From contig NW_006920882.1 in NCBI RefSeq assembly GCF_000417875.1, positions 184,712 through 248,711 on the forward strand: 64,000 bases of DNA, in the 5' to 3' direction. The number at the start of each line of letters is the position of its first letter. Position 1 is the first letter of the stretch. The notes under the pieces are model-generated. The model was not told the origin of the DNA and did no database searches. It was given only the letters and a program-made list of their open reading frames with translations. Below are positions 44,096 through 54,736 of the stretch, in pieces. Made by a program: the position numbers and the translations under genes. This DNA comes from Pseudozyma flocculosa PF-1. Taxonomy: Eukaryota; Basidiomycota; Ustilaginomycetes; Ustilaginales; Ustilaginaceae.

Positions 44096-45242
44096 CTAGT
44101 CGAGCTTCCGTGCTGACCTGCGGTTGGTCTCGCCGTGGGCTGCGACCGAGATGGGGTGGGCGTTGCCCGTGGGCTTTCCGGCGGGGTAGCGTTGTCGGTC
44201 GAGCTTTTCCTGTGCCGCGAGCGGGGGCTGGTCGTTGTTCCAGTACATGAGGACCTGCAGCAGGGGTGAGGCGGGGCGGGACGGGACGGCAGGGTGCGGC
44301 GGGAAAGACGGGGGGATTGTCAGTCAAATGAGATCTGGCTGCACGAGGCGATGGCCGACAGCAACAACGACGGGACGCACCTGGGCGGCAATGACGGCGT
44401 TGAACACGGTTGCCAGTCCGAATCCGTAAAGGAGAAGCTTGTCGTCGGTCTCGGTCATGGTGGTAAAGACGCGGGCGACGGTGCCGAGGAGCTGTGCAAA
44501 GACGACAATGGAGCTGAGCTGTCCGCGCGACTTTGAGCGGTGCAGCTCGAGCATCTGGGGCACCTTTGACGCGAGCGAGATGGGGATGGTCGTGGCCTGG
44601 AGGAGGGTGAGGAGCGACGACGAGACGACCGAGGGCGAGGCGAGGGCGAGCGAGCCAAACGCCATGGCGATGGCGGCTAGCAGGACCTGGATGAGTCGGC
44701 TCGATGGGTCGACGTAGCCTCCGGCCGTCAGGGGCGTATAGGCGATGACGAGGAGGGTGATGACCATGTCTGTGTGGGCGGAAGGGGGACACGGGATCAA
44801 GAGGTCAAGAAGGGGTCCGCGTCAGTGCACCGAGCCGCAGCCAATTTGCCGGGTCAGGGGAGCAAGGATGACTATGGCGAAACGCACTCTGGAAGGTGAG
44901 GGAGAGGTTTTCACCGTAGGTACTAAAGGGGAGCCTGCCGCGTACGGCGTAGGCGAGGCTGATGGTGTAGGCGACGACCTCGAGCGAGTACATGGTGAGG
45001 CTGATGCCGCGTGCGCTCCTGGCTTTGACGATGTTGAGGATCTGTGGGATCTTCATGATGCTTCCGAAGACGATGATGCCGGTGCCGAGTGCCTTTGAGA
45101 TTGCGAGCTTGATGCAGTGGCTCGACGAGAGGTCGACGTTGTAGACGAGGGTGGTGTAGCATTCCTGGCCGAGGAGCGCGATGGCAGGGCGCTGGATAAA
45201 GGCGGGCAGGTTGTGGGTGATGCTCTGGATCGAGGACTGCAT
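44096..45242 (-). CDS. Mannose-P-dolichol utilization defect 1 (MPDU1/Lec35)-like PQ-loop protein
   Basis: Exons 45242-44888, 44769-44381 and 44254-44096 join to 300 residues. The N-terminus has the family pattern ECYTTLVYNVDL, then the first PQ loop in GSIMKIPQILNIVKARSARG with LTMYSLEVVAYTISLAY. The second PQ loop is ISLASKVPQMLELHRSKSRG. Several hydrophobic helices (VITLLVIAYTPL, ALASPSVVSSSLL, FAQLLGTVARVF) make a seven-helix membrane protein. MPDU1 is needed in the ER for use of dolichol-phosphate-mannose and -glucose in glycosylation. The C-terminal 53 residues are hydrophilic and extend beyond the usual 247-residue length. The start was placed at the ATG before the conserved region, although the frame is open upstream. 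Confidence 0.85.
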
Positions 45243-45843
45243 GGCGGCGAGCAGGCGGGGCGGTGGTGGTAGTGACGAGGATGAGAGGTTAGGCAAGGAG
45301 GGTGTTGGTTGGGCGTAGGCGGCAGAGTTGCTCAGCGTCGAGGACGGAGTGATGGTCGCGATGAGGATGGTCGTGGTCGAAGGCGAGAGCGAGACGGGTG
45401 GCATCGACTGGGTTGGCCGTGCGTGGATGTCTGCCCTGGGATTGTTTTGATGGCGAGGGTGCGGCGAGGGCGATGATGGGGTCGAGAAGGGAAGATGAGA
45501 GGTGGCGCCTGCCCGCCCGCCTGCCGCGCTGCTTTGCCACCCAAAGGGGGCCATCTGCACCACGCTGCCTCCACCCGACCCGACTTTGCATGCCTCTGCC
45601 TGGTTCGCGTTGGCTCGTGCGAGGCACCAGTGTCGAAGACTTTCTTCCAGCCGCCCTTCGCCACCTCGCCCCCCCTCGACCACCACCACCACCTGTAGCA
45701 TTGGCTCGAGGCATCCTCACTTGCCACTGGACGCACGTCAAATGACACACAGTCACCACGCCACCGACCCGCCCAACGACCATCCGTCACCGCGCCCAGC
45801 AAAGAGGCATCAACCCAACGCCCCCCACCAGCCAGATACCACC
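45243..45843. other. Divergent MPDU1-like/F-box promoter region
   Basis: About 0.6 kb between divergent starts. The MPDU1-like frame stays open to about 45701, but the extra residues show no conservation. No TATA box is seen. Confidence 0.4.
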
Positions 45844-48098
45844 ATGAGCCATACCACCACAGCCGACCCGCTCGTCCGCTTCCCCTCCGAGACGGTGCTC
45901 GAAGTCCTCGCACACCTAGACACCACCTCGATCGTCGCGCTCGAGGGCGTATCGCGCCCGTGGAACGACTTCGTCTCCGCCCAAGCCGCCATCGTCTACC
46001 CGCGTTCCTGCACACAGCGCCACTCGGCCTACCTCGACGCACGCGACATCGCCGCCCCGCCCGCCTCGTTGCAACACGTCCTCGCCGACAAGCGCTCCTA
46101 CACCCGGCACTGGCCGGATCCTACCAAGCAACCCAAGGCGTACGCCCGCCACCATCACCTCGTCCAACGCAACTTCCGCCCGCCAAAGGGCCAACTGCCA
46201 GACATGCGCGAGAGGCTCATCCGCCACCGCGTCTGGCGCTTCCGCCCCGACTACAAGGCCAGGTTCATCATCTGCACGTCGCCGCTCGAGCGCATCTTCT
46301 CAGTGTGCATGGACACCCACGAGCTCCTCTGGGAGGTTACAAAGTCGGACGACGGCAGGTCCGTACGCTCCTACGCGCATCTCGAGTACAGCGACGGCCT
46401 GGCCGCCTTTGACCGCCTCGGCGATGGCGTAGAGGTGTGGAGGCACCTCGGTCACGACGGGTGTACCTCCAGCCAAGACCTCCTCAACCATCCCAAGCGC
46501 GGTCAGTTCGCTCTCGTCTCGGTCCTTCCGCATCGACGCAGGGTCAGGGGGTTCATGATGCACGAGAGGTGAGTGGCGTGCAGGCCGTGGTGTGACGTTC
46601 GCTGCGCGTGCGCGATCGAAGAGCTGACAGGTCGTCTTCCCGCTTGAACGTCGCCGTCGCCGCAGGTCCTTGTGCGTCATCTCTGACCAGGGCGAGGGCT
46701 ACGTGTACGCGCTGTATCCGGACCGCGTCGAAGAGACGGTCAAGGTTTCGCTGCCCGTGGGCGCCATCGGCCACCTCGAGCACTGCTCCGACGTCGTCAT
46801 GTACTCGCTCGGCAAGGCGGGCTACCACTTCCACTCCAAGGTCGACGGTGCCCACCTCGGTACCATCGATGCCAAGGATCCCAGGCTGGGCCTGTCCAAG
46901 TCGCGCAACTACTTCCACATCAAGCACCTGCCCCGGGTGCCGCGGTCCATCACCTCGGACCACGTGTTCCCAAAGTCGACCGAGGACGACAAGCGCATCC
47001 TCGCCGTCGAGATCGAGGACGGGCCGTTGCTCGAGCGCGACAAGGAAGAGCACGAAGGCCATGACTGGTCCCTCTCGGCCGACGAGTGGGGCGCCGGCAT
47101 GCTCTACGGCGACTGGATGGTGGGCATCTCGCTCTGGGGCCGCATCTTCATCTGCTCGGACTGGAGGGGCGTCCTCGACGACCCGGCGCGCGCCGCCGAC
47201 ACCGTGTCGATCATCGAGTGCGACACCGGCGGCTACCCGCAGCTGTTCCAGCTCGGCGGCTGGCTCTCGGTCGGCTGTGGCAAGCTCATCTGCGAAGTGA
47301 AGTGAGTCGTCCAAGCGCAGCAGCGCGAAGCGAGGCGGGCGTGGGCCATCGCGGCCGCCTCGGATCGATCATTCTGGCTGAACCTCACTAATCGCATCCA
47401 TCTGCGTGCCGGTCCTTTTGTCTGCCATTCGCAGCGGGCAAACCCTCCTCCTCACGCTGCCATCTCGACCCGGAGGCCTGATCAAGACGGGAGCCGAGCA
47501 GGAACCAGCCTTTGCCATCGCCAGCTTCTACACGCTCGAGGGCACTGGCCCGTTGGTATCTCTTGTCCTTGCGCGCGACTGCCATACCTTTTGCTGACCA
47601 GCCTCTCTGCCTCTGCCTCTGCCTCTCTCGTTCTCCTCTCCCCGGCACCGCACCGTACTGCACGCGGCGGACAGGATGTCGATGATGTCGATCCAGGAGG
47701 ACCACCTGATGACGACGTACGCGTGCAACTCGATGCTAGAGTGGGATGGAGCGATGGGAAACAACATGGAGGCAAAGGGGATCCGCATCGTCGATTTCAG
47801 CCTGCCCGCCGAACAGTCGTCCAAGCCTCCAGGATCACCCGAGGATCGGTGGATCGACCCGCGCGATATCGAACATTTCGGTCCCAACGTCAACAACCGC
47901 TGGGATAGGGCTTCCTGCGGCCTCCCCTCCCACGCCCCCAGGCGGCTGCTCAACTTTGAGGTCCTCTCGGACGAAGAGGATGAGGATGAGTATGAGTACG
48001 AGTACGGGTATGATACTGAAGAGGACGATGAGGAAGGCGACGTCGAAGAGACAGAGAGCGCGAATGGCGGTGATGCGCCGTCTTCGCAGCCCGAGTGA
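45844..48098 (+). CDS. F-box protein
   Basis: The exon chain is 45844-46568, 46666-47301, 47435-47555 and about 47697-48098, roughly 627 residues. An F-box lies at residues 10-55 (RFPSETVLEVLAHLD, then VSRPWNDF). The middle has repeated short hydrophobic strands (FIICTSPLERIFSVCMDT, YGDWMVGISLWGRIFICSDW) that suggest a beta-propeller-like region. The C-terminus is very acidic (DEEDEDEYEYEY). F-box proteins present substrates to SCF ubiquitin ligases. The last intron is uncertain: the pyrimidine-tract acceptor at 47674 would change frame, whereas the donor at 47556 with an acceptor after 47696 keeps it. The first three exons are well supported by splice phase. Confidence 0.75.
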
Positions 48099-48375
48099 GG
48101 ACGCTTCACTGGCGACCTGGCGACGAGATAGAGGTAAACGAGAAAGGGCGGTGGCCATCATGGCGGGAGTGAGGGCACCCTGGCCCTCACATCTGACCCC
48201 GCGCCGACCGCCATCTGTCTACATGTATGTACTCCCGGACACGCATTCCCTGCAACAGATGCTCCTCTCGCCGACCTTGCGACGTCCAGTCGAGTGTGCT
48301 CAGCTCCGTCTCTTGCGCACCGTGCACAAAGGGCGGCGGCAGCCGGACGAGATGATGAAGAGGTTGGAGGGGTGA

Positions 48376-48384
48376 GAAAAAAAA
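48376..48384 (-). terminator. RNA polymerase III terminator of tRNA-Met
   Basis: A run of at least eight T on the minus strand begins about 12 bases after the tRNA end. Confidence 0.75.
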
Positions 48385-48395
48385 GGCGAAAAGAG

Positions 48396-48500
48396 TAGCT
48401 TCGGTCGGTCTCGATCCGACGACCTTTGGGTAACCCACATCGCTTCGAAGTGGAAAGGTGATATGAGCCCAACGCGCTAGTCCGACTGCGCCACAAAGCT
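48396..48500 (-). tRNA. Elongator tRNA-Met (anticodon CAT) with intron
   Basis: On the minus strand the acceptor stem AGCTTTG pairs with CGAAGCT, with discriminator A. The D stem is GCGC/GCGC. The anticodon stem is TTGGG/CCCAA with loop CTCATA then A. The T arm is GTCGG-ATCGAGA-CCGAC. The anticodon CAT reads at 48465-48463. A 30-nt intron occupies 48461-48432, directly after position 37. The CTCATAA loop and the T loop beginning with A are acceptable for an elongator Met tRNA; a CAT tRNA-Ile is not expected in a nuclear genome. Confidence 0.88.
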
Positions 48501-48931
48501 CCTTGATGTCAGATGTCCGAATGACGTATATAAATAATGTATCTGTTGCTCTCTTCATTTCGACGCGGTCGGTGGGCCTGTCTGACTGTCCTGGCCCGCG
48601 CGCTGAGCGCGTCAGTCAGGCTGGGCTGACCGTGCGAGGCCAGGCCTGGGTTTCGGAAGGCGCGGTAGCCTGCCTCTTGGCCTCCACCACCGATCCCATC
48701 CTCAGTCTCCTGTCTCGCCACCCTGCTGCGTCTCCAACCATCCAACCATCCTGCACCCGTCTGACCCTCCCAACACCACTTTCTTTGCATCCCAGATAGC
48801 CCGCCGTTCCGTGTTCCACATTGCCCGTCGAACCGCGACCGTGCACCAGCACCACCTCCCCTCTAGCCCCTCTCGTTTGCCGCCGAGTGGCGCCTTCACC
48901 GCCAGACGACCGCCAAACTACCGCCAACAGG
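48501..48931. other. Intergenic region upstream of HP1-like gene
   Basis: About 0.43 kb. A TATATAAATAA-like A/T stretch near 48529-48537 is close to the 5' end of tRNA-Met and may belong to either gene. No other feature is seen. Confidence 0.4.
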
Positions 48932-50758
48932 ATGCACGAAGATCAGCTGGGAAGCGTGGGTAGCTCCAGCAACCGCTACGACCCCATGTCGGCCGCCCCT
49001 GCCGCCGCCCCGTCCTCGGATGCGGCCACTGCCATCGACGTCGATGCCGACGGCGACGACTACGCCGCGGCCAACTCGCAGCTGCCCGATGCCGACGAGG
49101 GTGCTGCCGATGCCGCAGGACCGATCGCCGACGGCGGCGAGGGCGCAGCAGAGGGCGAGGAGGAAGAGGAAGAGTACGAGATCGAGAGCATCCTCAGCCA
49201 CGAGGTCGGCCGCTTCGTCGAGGGCGAGATGGCGTATCTCGTATCCTGGAAGGACTACGGCGAGGAGCACAACTCGTGGGTGCGCGAGGCCGATGCCGAG
49301 GGCGCCCAGGACATGATCAACGAGTACTGGGCAAAGACTCCGCGCAAGGAGATAAAAAAGGCAGGCCCCACGCCCAAGAGCCGCAAGAAGGGCGGCAAGA
49401 CGCAAAAGACCCAGTCGTCGCTGCTCGCCTCCAACGCCGTCTCGAGCCCCTCGGCGGCCACGTCCAAGAAGCGCGCGCGGGAGAGCGTCGTCGGCACCCT
49501 CACACGCACCCGCGGCTCCCAGGGCATGCCCGCTCCGCCCGCCCCGTCCACGTCCATCCACCGCCCCGCCGTCCGCGGCGCCGAGGAGCTGCCCTCGCGC
49601 TCTCCATCCCCGTACGAGGCGGACGAGATGATCGACGCGGTACTCGAGGAGATTGCCAACGACGACAGCCTCACGCCCGCCGACAAGGTCAAGCTGAAGA
49701 GGGAGCACATGCGCCAGGTCAAGCTCGAGTACATGAAGAGAAAGTACGGCCGCATTGGTGACTGGGAGCCCATCGTGAGGCACATTACGGGCATCGAGAA
49801 CATCGGAGGCAAGCTCTGGGCCTACATGGACTTGTGAGTTCAATGCGGTGCTTGAGGGACGCACGCTGCCACTGGGCGGGCGGGCGACTTGGCGGATTGA
49901 TTAGGTCTTGAGAGCGGCACGGCTGATCTCGCTTTCCCCTTCCATGCTTCTACTCGCGGCCCTCGCTCGCCTTGCAGCATATCCGGGGACCAGCTCGGCT
50001 TTCCCGTGCAGGTGGTAGAGGAGCGCTGCCCGAGGGTGCTCTGCAGGTTCCTGCTCTCCCATGTCCGCTTCAAGACGACCGACGGCATAGTCGAGTACCT
50101 TGCCCCGACGCCCGAACCGTCTTCGGCGGCGCCTGCGGCAGCGTCTGCTGCACCCAGCAGCAGCGTCGGAGACGGTGTCAACGGCGAGAGCGCAGCACGT
50201 GGCGGAAAGAGCCCAAGCGCAGAAAGAGAGCCCAAGCCAGTCGCAGAAGGAGAATCCGAGGCAGCAGCAGCAGCAGCAGCCAAGGCAACGGATGGAGCGC
50301 CGACCGGCGATGGGAACGCCGCTCCTGAGACGGCGCCAGTCAACGGGACCGGTGGCGAGGCTGCAGCGGCGGTCCCGCCGGAAGCTGCCGCGACAACGGC
50401 GACGGCAACGTCGGCGCCGGAAGGCCTTGGGGCGCCGGATGGGGCGCCGGATGACGTCGAGATGTACGACGGCGATGCGTCCATCGTCGCTGAACCCCCT
50501 GCCTCGGCGATCTTCGCCACCGCGCCTGCCAGCGAACCCGCCACATCCGCCATCCCGTCGTCTTCGATGACGCTCGCGGGCCCCGAGTCGGCCCAGACGG
50601 CCGCTGCCGCCGTTGTTGCCGCCGAGACAGCCGAGGTCGCGGCCGAAGTGGCAGAAGACGCCGCCGAGATGGCCAATGGCGCATCGCTCGCCGCCAGCGC
50701 CTTTGCGCCCGCCGCCTTTGGAGAGTCGTCTTCCTCGTCTGATACGATCCAGTCGTAG
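48932..50758 (+). CDS. HP1/Swi6-like chromodomain and chromoshadow protein
   Basis: Exons 48932-49833 and 49978-50758 give 560 residues. An acidic stretch precedes a chromodomain at about 82-133 (YEIESILSHEVG, YLVSWKDYG, NSWVREADA); Y82, W106 and Y109 match the aromatic cage that binds methylated histone H3 lysine 9. A basic linker has KSRKKGGKTQK. A chromoshadow domain at about 276-332 spans the splice (DWEPIVRHITGIENIGGKLW, then VQVVEERCPRVLCRFLL). About 228 Ala/Glu/Pro-rich residues follow. HP1 proteins dimerise through the shadow domain and maintain heterochromatin. In most family members the shadow domain is close to the C-terminus, so the long tail is unusual. Confidence 0.9.
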
Positions 50759-51234
50759 GGCTCGCGGCCCGTGATGGTGTCCAGCCCGCTGCCACGCCTC
50801 GTCGGTCGAGATGGCCATGGCGCAGATTGACGTCCCACCCACACACTGCTTGTATTCTAGTTAGCCTCGTCAGATGGTCTGGTATCTGTTATTCCTCGAC
50901 CCCCGCCTGCTGATCCCAGCTTGCGCCATGGGGCAGTCGACGCCATGTGCGACGGTGTGAGCGCCGCCAGCTAGCACGATGAGTGGGGATGGATCGGCGG
51001 CCCACGTGGACGTAGGCGTGTGGAGCTAGCGAGGCGACGCCAAGCTACCGGTAGCCAGGACCGCGACAGTGTGGCGGCGGCGGCAGTGAGAAGAAAGAAA
51101 CAAAAGCACAGGCCAGCGTCAAACCCGCAAGACGCCGAGCGCTGGCTGCTGGCGTCGCTTCTGCCACCACCACCACCACCACCGCGACTCTCACACGCCC
51201 TTACCACCGTTGAAACGCTACCGCACGCCGGTCC
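50759..51234. other. Intergenic region upstream of exopolyphosphatase
   Basis: About 0.48 kb with a short CCA triplet run at about 51162-51183. No other feature is seen. Confidence 0.4.
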
Positions 51235-53241
51235 ATGGGCGACTACCGTCCCATTTACTCTTACGCCGCCTCGGACCGCAACCTCGCATCCACCCGACGA
51301 CGTCCCACCGCCGGCTGGCTCTCTTATCTCGACGCCGATCGCCTCGTCCACCGCCGCTGCCTCCCGATCCTGGCTGCAGCGCTGGCGCTCGTCGCCTTTT
51401 CCACCGTCCTCTTCCTCTCCATCGACGAGGTCACGACGCTCAAGCGCACCTGGAAACCAGCCGAAAGGCCCGCCACCGATCTCAGTCCCGGCAGCGATAC
51501 CATCCCTCCAGCGTCTGCCGCCGATACCGCCAAGATGCCACCCTCGCTGAACACTGACTCGCTCGATGCCTTCCTCACGCAAGCCAAGAGCTTCGCGCTG
51601 CAGAGGCTCGGCGGTAGTGGTGCGGCATCGTCTGCTGCTGCTACTGCTGCTACTGCTGCTGCTGCAGATTCGGTCCCCTCGGTGCCCATCACGCTCGTCA
51701 TGGGCAACGAGGCGGGCGACCTCGACTCGGCGGCATCGGCCATCTCGCTCAGCTTCCTCCTCTCGCGCTTCGGCCCTCCCGAGGGGCATCAGCTGCCGCA
51801 GTCGACCTACCTCCCCCTCATCCAGAGCAACCACGACGACGCCGTGCTCCGGCCCGAAAACACCGCCGCCTTCCACGCTTCCCGCATCGACCCGGCCCAT
51901 CTCCTCTGCCTCGACGACCTGCAGCACCACCTAGGCCTCTCGCTCGACTCGCCGGCATTCAGCCCAGAGGCCGGCGTGTCGATCGCACTGGTGGACCATC
52001 CTTCCCTGACGGGCCCGTGGGGCGGTCCCAAGGCCAGCCATCGCCGCGTTGAGATCATCGTCGACCACCACGAAGACACGGGTGACCATGCCGACGCCAA
52101 GATGCGCATCGTCAAGCCGCCGTCCAAGGAGCCGGTGGGCAGCGCCGCCAGCATGGTCGCCAACCTCTACCGCGAGAACCTCGTGTCCGGCGCGGCTCCC
52201 AAGGAGCTGGCAGACCTGCTCATCAGCGCCATCGTCATCGACACCGACAACCTGCGTCCGGCCCCGCGCGGCAAGGCGACCCAGGCCGACTTTGACGCCG
52301 TCAAGCTGCTCCTGCCCGTCTCGTCTTTTGCCTACCCGGACCTGTCGCAGCAGGTCCAGTTGACGGCCTTCCAGCACTCGCCACTCAACATGTCTACGCC
52401 GCCCAGCACGGACATTATCATCGACGAGCCGGCCGGGTCCAGCCCTTCTGCGGACGCGGCGTCGTCGGACAGGGCGGTTGTCGACGCCAAGTCCAAGCTG
52501 CGGCCGTTTTGGGAGGTGCTGGTCAAGAGCAAGCTCATGGTGAGCCACCTGAGCGGGCGCGACCTGCTGCGGCGCGACTACAAGGAGCTCGACTTTGTCG
52601 AGCCGGCCTCTGCTACGCCCGAGGGTGCCAAGCTGTCGCTGCGGCTCGGCTTCGCCTCTGTGCCCATCGGGCTGGCCGAGTGGCTGCACAAGGACCGGCC
52701 GCAGCCCTCGCTGCAGGACGTGGCGGATCCCAAGGCCGAGGTCGACGCGGCGTGGGCCGACTGGTGGAAGACGCTGGATGCGTTCATGGAGGAGAGAAAG
52801 ATTGACCTGGCCGTCATGACAGGCTCCTTCCGGGACGCGGCGGGCGGGGGCGAGGGCAAGGAGGGGGGCAAGCACAAGAGGGAGCTGGTTCTGGCCTTTG
52901 CGCCGCGCAGCCTGGCGGCCTCCGATGCCGAGGCCGTGTGGGCCTCGCTGCGCGACGGGCTCGAGGCCGACGCACACGTCGCCTCGCCCGACGACGTCGA
53001 GCGCAGGCTCATGCTCGAACAGCCCTGGAAGGGCCAGAGGCTGCCCGAGCGCGCCGGCGGCAAGAGGGAGAGGGTGGCCGGCCTCGACGCCGACGGTCGT
53101 CGTCGCGGTGGTTCTCAACCTGCGTCACCGCCGCGGTGGGCCAAGGTGTACAAGCAGGCCAACGCGCGCGCCAACCGCAAGATTGTGCTGCCCGCCGTTG
53201 TCGCTGTGCTGCGCAACGCCGCGTCGGCAGCGAGGCTCTAG
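51235..53241 (+). CDS. PPX1: Exopolyphosphatase (DHH family) with N-terminal membrane anchor
   Basis: An intronless frame of 668 residues. A single hydrophobic helix lies at about 43-63 (LPILAAALALVAFSTVLFL). The DHH phosphoesterase domain starts with VMGNEAGDLDSAASAIS, which matches the GNExxDLDS motif of yeast Ppx1. It continues with IQSNHDDAVLRPE, ALVDHPSLTG, the DHH motif IIVDHHEDTG (about 273-282) and AIVIDTDNLRP. The C-terminal half carries a DHHA2-like region around DFWEVL-type and AVMTGSFRDA segments and Gly/Lys-rich inserts. The enzyme removes terminal phosphate from polyphosphate. Yeast Ppx1 is soluble and about 397 residues, so both the anchor and the length are atypical. A type II orientation is likely. 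Confidence 0.88.
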   Translation: MGDYRPIYSYAASDRNLASTRRRPTAGWLSYLDADRLVHRRCLPILAAALALVAFSTVLFLSIDEVTTLKRTWKPAERPATDLSPGSDTIPPASAADTAKMPPSLNTDSLDAFLTQAKSFALQRLGGSGAASSAAATAATAAAADSVPSVPITLVMGNEAGDLDSAASAISLSFLLSRFGPPEGHQLPQSTYLPLIQSNHDDAVLRPENTAAFHASRIDPAHLLCLDDLQHHLGLSLDSPAFSPEAGVSIALVDHPSLTGPWGGPKASHRRVEIIVDHHEDTGDHADAKMRIVKPPSKEPVGSAASMVANLYRENLVSGAAPKELADLLISAIVIDTDNLRPAPRGKATQADFDAVKLLLPVSSFAYPDLSQQVQLTAFQHSPLNMSTPPSTDIIIDEPAGSSPSADAASSDRAVVDAKSKLRPFWEVLVKSKLMVSHLSGRDLLRRDYKELDFVEPASATPEGAKLSLRLGFASVPIGLAEWLHKDRPQPSLQDVADPKAEVDAAWADWWKTLDAFMEERKIDLAVMTGSFRDAAGGGEGKEGGKHKRELVLAFAPRSLAASDAEAVWASLRDGLEADAHVASPDDVERRLMLEQPWKGQRLPERAGGKRERVAGLDADGRRRGGSQPASPPRWAKVYKQANARANRKIVLPAVVAVLRNAASAARL

Positions 53242-53322
53242 GATGCTCGCGGACGGGCGAGCGGGCGTCGTTTCAGGGGTGACCATTGATTCCGATGCAC
53301 TTTGTAACGACCCTATCGGGGC

Positions 53323-53362
<40 letters not shown>
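53323..53362. repeat. GA/GATA microsatellite
   Basis: AG dinucleotides followed by three AGAGAGATAG units lie in the short interval between the convergent exopolyphosphatase and PYM genes. Confidence 0.9.
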
Positions 53363-53406
53363 GCGGATGGCGGGCCACAGTAGCGGGGGACGGCGCGCGC
53401 GCGCGG

Positions 53407-54230
53407 TTACAGGCTGAGGCTCTCGAGTTCCTTTCGCATGTCGTCGAGGGACTCGAGCTTCTTTTGCTGTTCCGGCAGCAGCTTTTCGCCCGCGTTTTGC
53501 TTGTCGAGGAGCGATTCGGCCGCCTTGATCTTGCGGCCGAGGTTGAGACGCCGTTTTGCCGGGTCCTGCGTGGCGGTCGTGGTCGTGGTCGCTGGCGGCG
53601 TGGCTGTCGTTTCCGCTGTCGGTTGGGATGGAGTGCCTGCCTCGTTGACCTCAGTCGACGCCGACGCCGTGGCGGTCTTGCCCGTTGCCTTTGCGTCGTC
53701 ATCCCCGTTATCGTGGCCATCATCGTCCCAAGCATCTGGCACCTCTTCGTCCTCCCTGGTCGACCCGCCGGCGGCGGCGCGGTTCTCCTTGCGCTTGGCG
53801 TTCTTCTTTGCGCTCTTGCTCAGCGGCGCCGACCCTGCGGCGGCGGAAGCGCCTGCCTTTGCGGCCTGCACCTGCGGGCTGGGCTTGATGAATCCGGGCA
53901 CGGAGCCGGGCGGAAGCCTTGCCCTCTCTGCGTCGAGTTGCCTGCTGGACCGGAAGCGCGTCACGTCCTCGGCGGGTGTGAAGCCCGGTTTGACCCTGCG
54001 CTCCTTTCGGATGCTGCGTCGTGGTGTGGTGTGGTGCGGAGCGTGAGTGCAAGAGGGAGTGGAAGGGTCAAAACGGTGGCCAAAAGGGGGAGAGGGGGAA
54101 AGAGCGGGACGAAGCGGGCCACTCACGATCCATCGGCACGGCGGCTCTCGGGAATGACGCGCTGTTGCGAGCTGGGATCGTTGATGATCCCCGACACGCT
54201 CGCCTGCGGAAAGAGCGGCGGCTTGGACAT
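53407..54230 (-). CDS. PYM/WIBG-like partner of Y14-Mago
   Basis: Exons 54230-54127 and 54013-53407 join to 236 residues. The N-terminal family motif spans the splice: RVIPESRRADGS then IRKERRVKPGFTPAEDV. In PYM this segment binds the Mago-Y14 heterodimer. A Lys-rich middle (SAKKNAKRKENR) and an acidic stretch follow. The C-terminal helix (KRRLNLGRKIKAAESLL, LPEQQKKLESLDDM) resembles the conserved C-terminal coil. PYM recycles exon junction complexes on the translating ribosome in the cytoplasm. Its presence fits a genome with many introns. The short first exon ends with a GTGAGT donor. Confidence 0.87.
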
Positions 54231-54736
54231 GGTTCGGTCGTTATTTTGGGCGCAGAGGTGAAGTCGATAAGATGGCTCAGAAAATGGAGAGGGAGGAAGG
54301 AGGCGTCGATTCCCTCCTCCGTCCTTCTTTGGATTTGCTGCGCCGGACCGGGCCTGGCATGGCCTTGCTTGTGGAGAGGTTCGCTTCCGAAGCCGGGCTC
54401 GTGCACGGTGACGCAGGGCACGTTGACCCGGCAGACAGGCCAGAGGCAGCCGCACGGACGGACGGACAGACAGACAGACGAGCCAGGGTCTCTGTCGCTG
54501 CTTGCTTGCTTGCTTGCTGGTTTGCCCTCCTCGCGCCTCGCCTCGTCTCGTCAAGCTGGGCCTCTCATCGTCGTGCCTGCCCGTCTGTCTGCTGCCCCCA
54601 TGCCGCCTTGCTGAATACACAACCGCCCTCGGCCAGCCATGCCTATATATACCACGCCAGGGATACCTCGAGTCCGTCGTTCGACACCGCCATCGCCTCC
54701 TCCACCATCAGCACCACCCTCAGCAGCCCCCTCATC
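54231..54736. other. Divergent PYM/MAPEG promoter region
   Basis: About 0.5 kb between divergent starts. It contains ACGG/CAGA tetranucleotide runs (about 54454-54480), four CTTG copies at 54501-54516 and a strong TATA box at 54644. Confidence 0.6.
54644..54651 (+). promoter_or_regulatory. TATA box of the MAPEG gene
   Basis: TATATATA lies 93 bases upstream of the ATG at 54737. Confidence 0.65.

Noticed and set aside
45243..45701. Longer N-terminus for the MPDU1-like protein
   Set aside because: The frame is open upstream, but the added residues are low complexity; family proteins start close to the chosen ATG.
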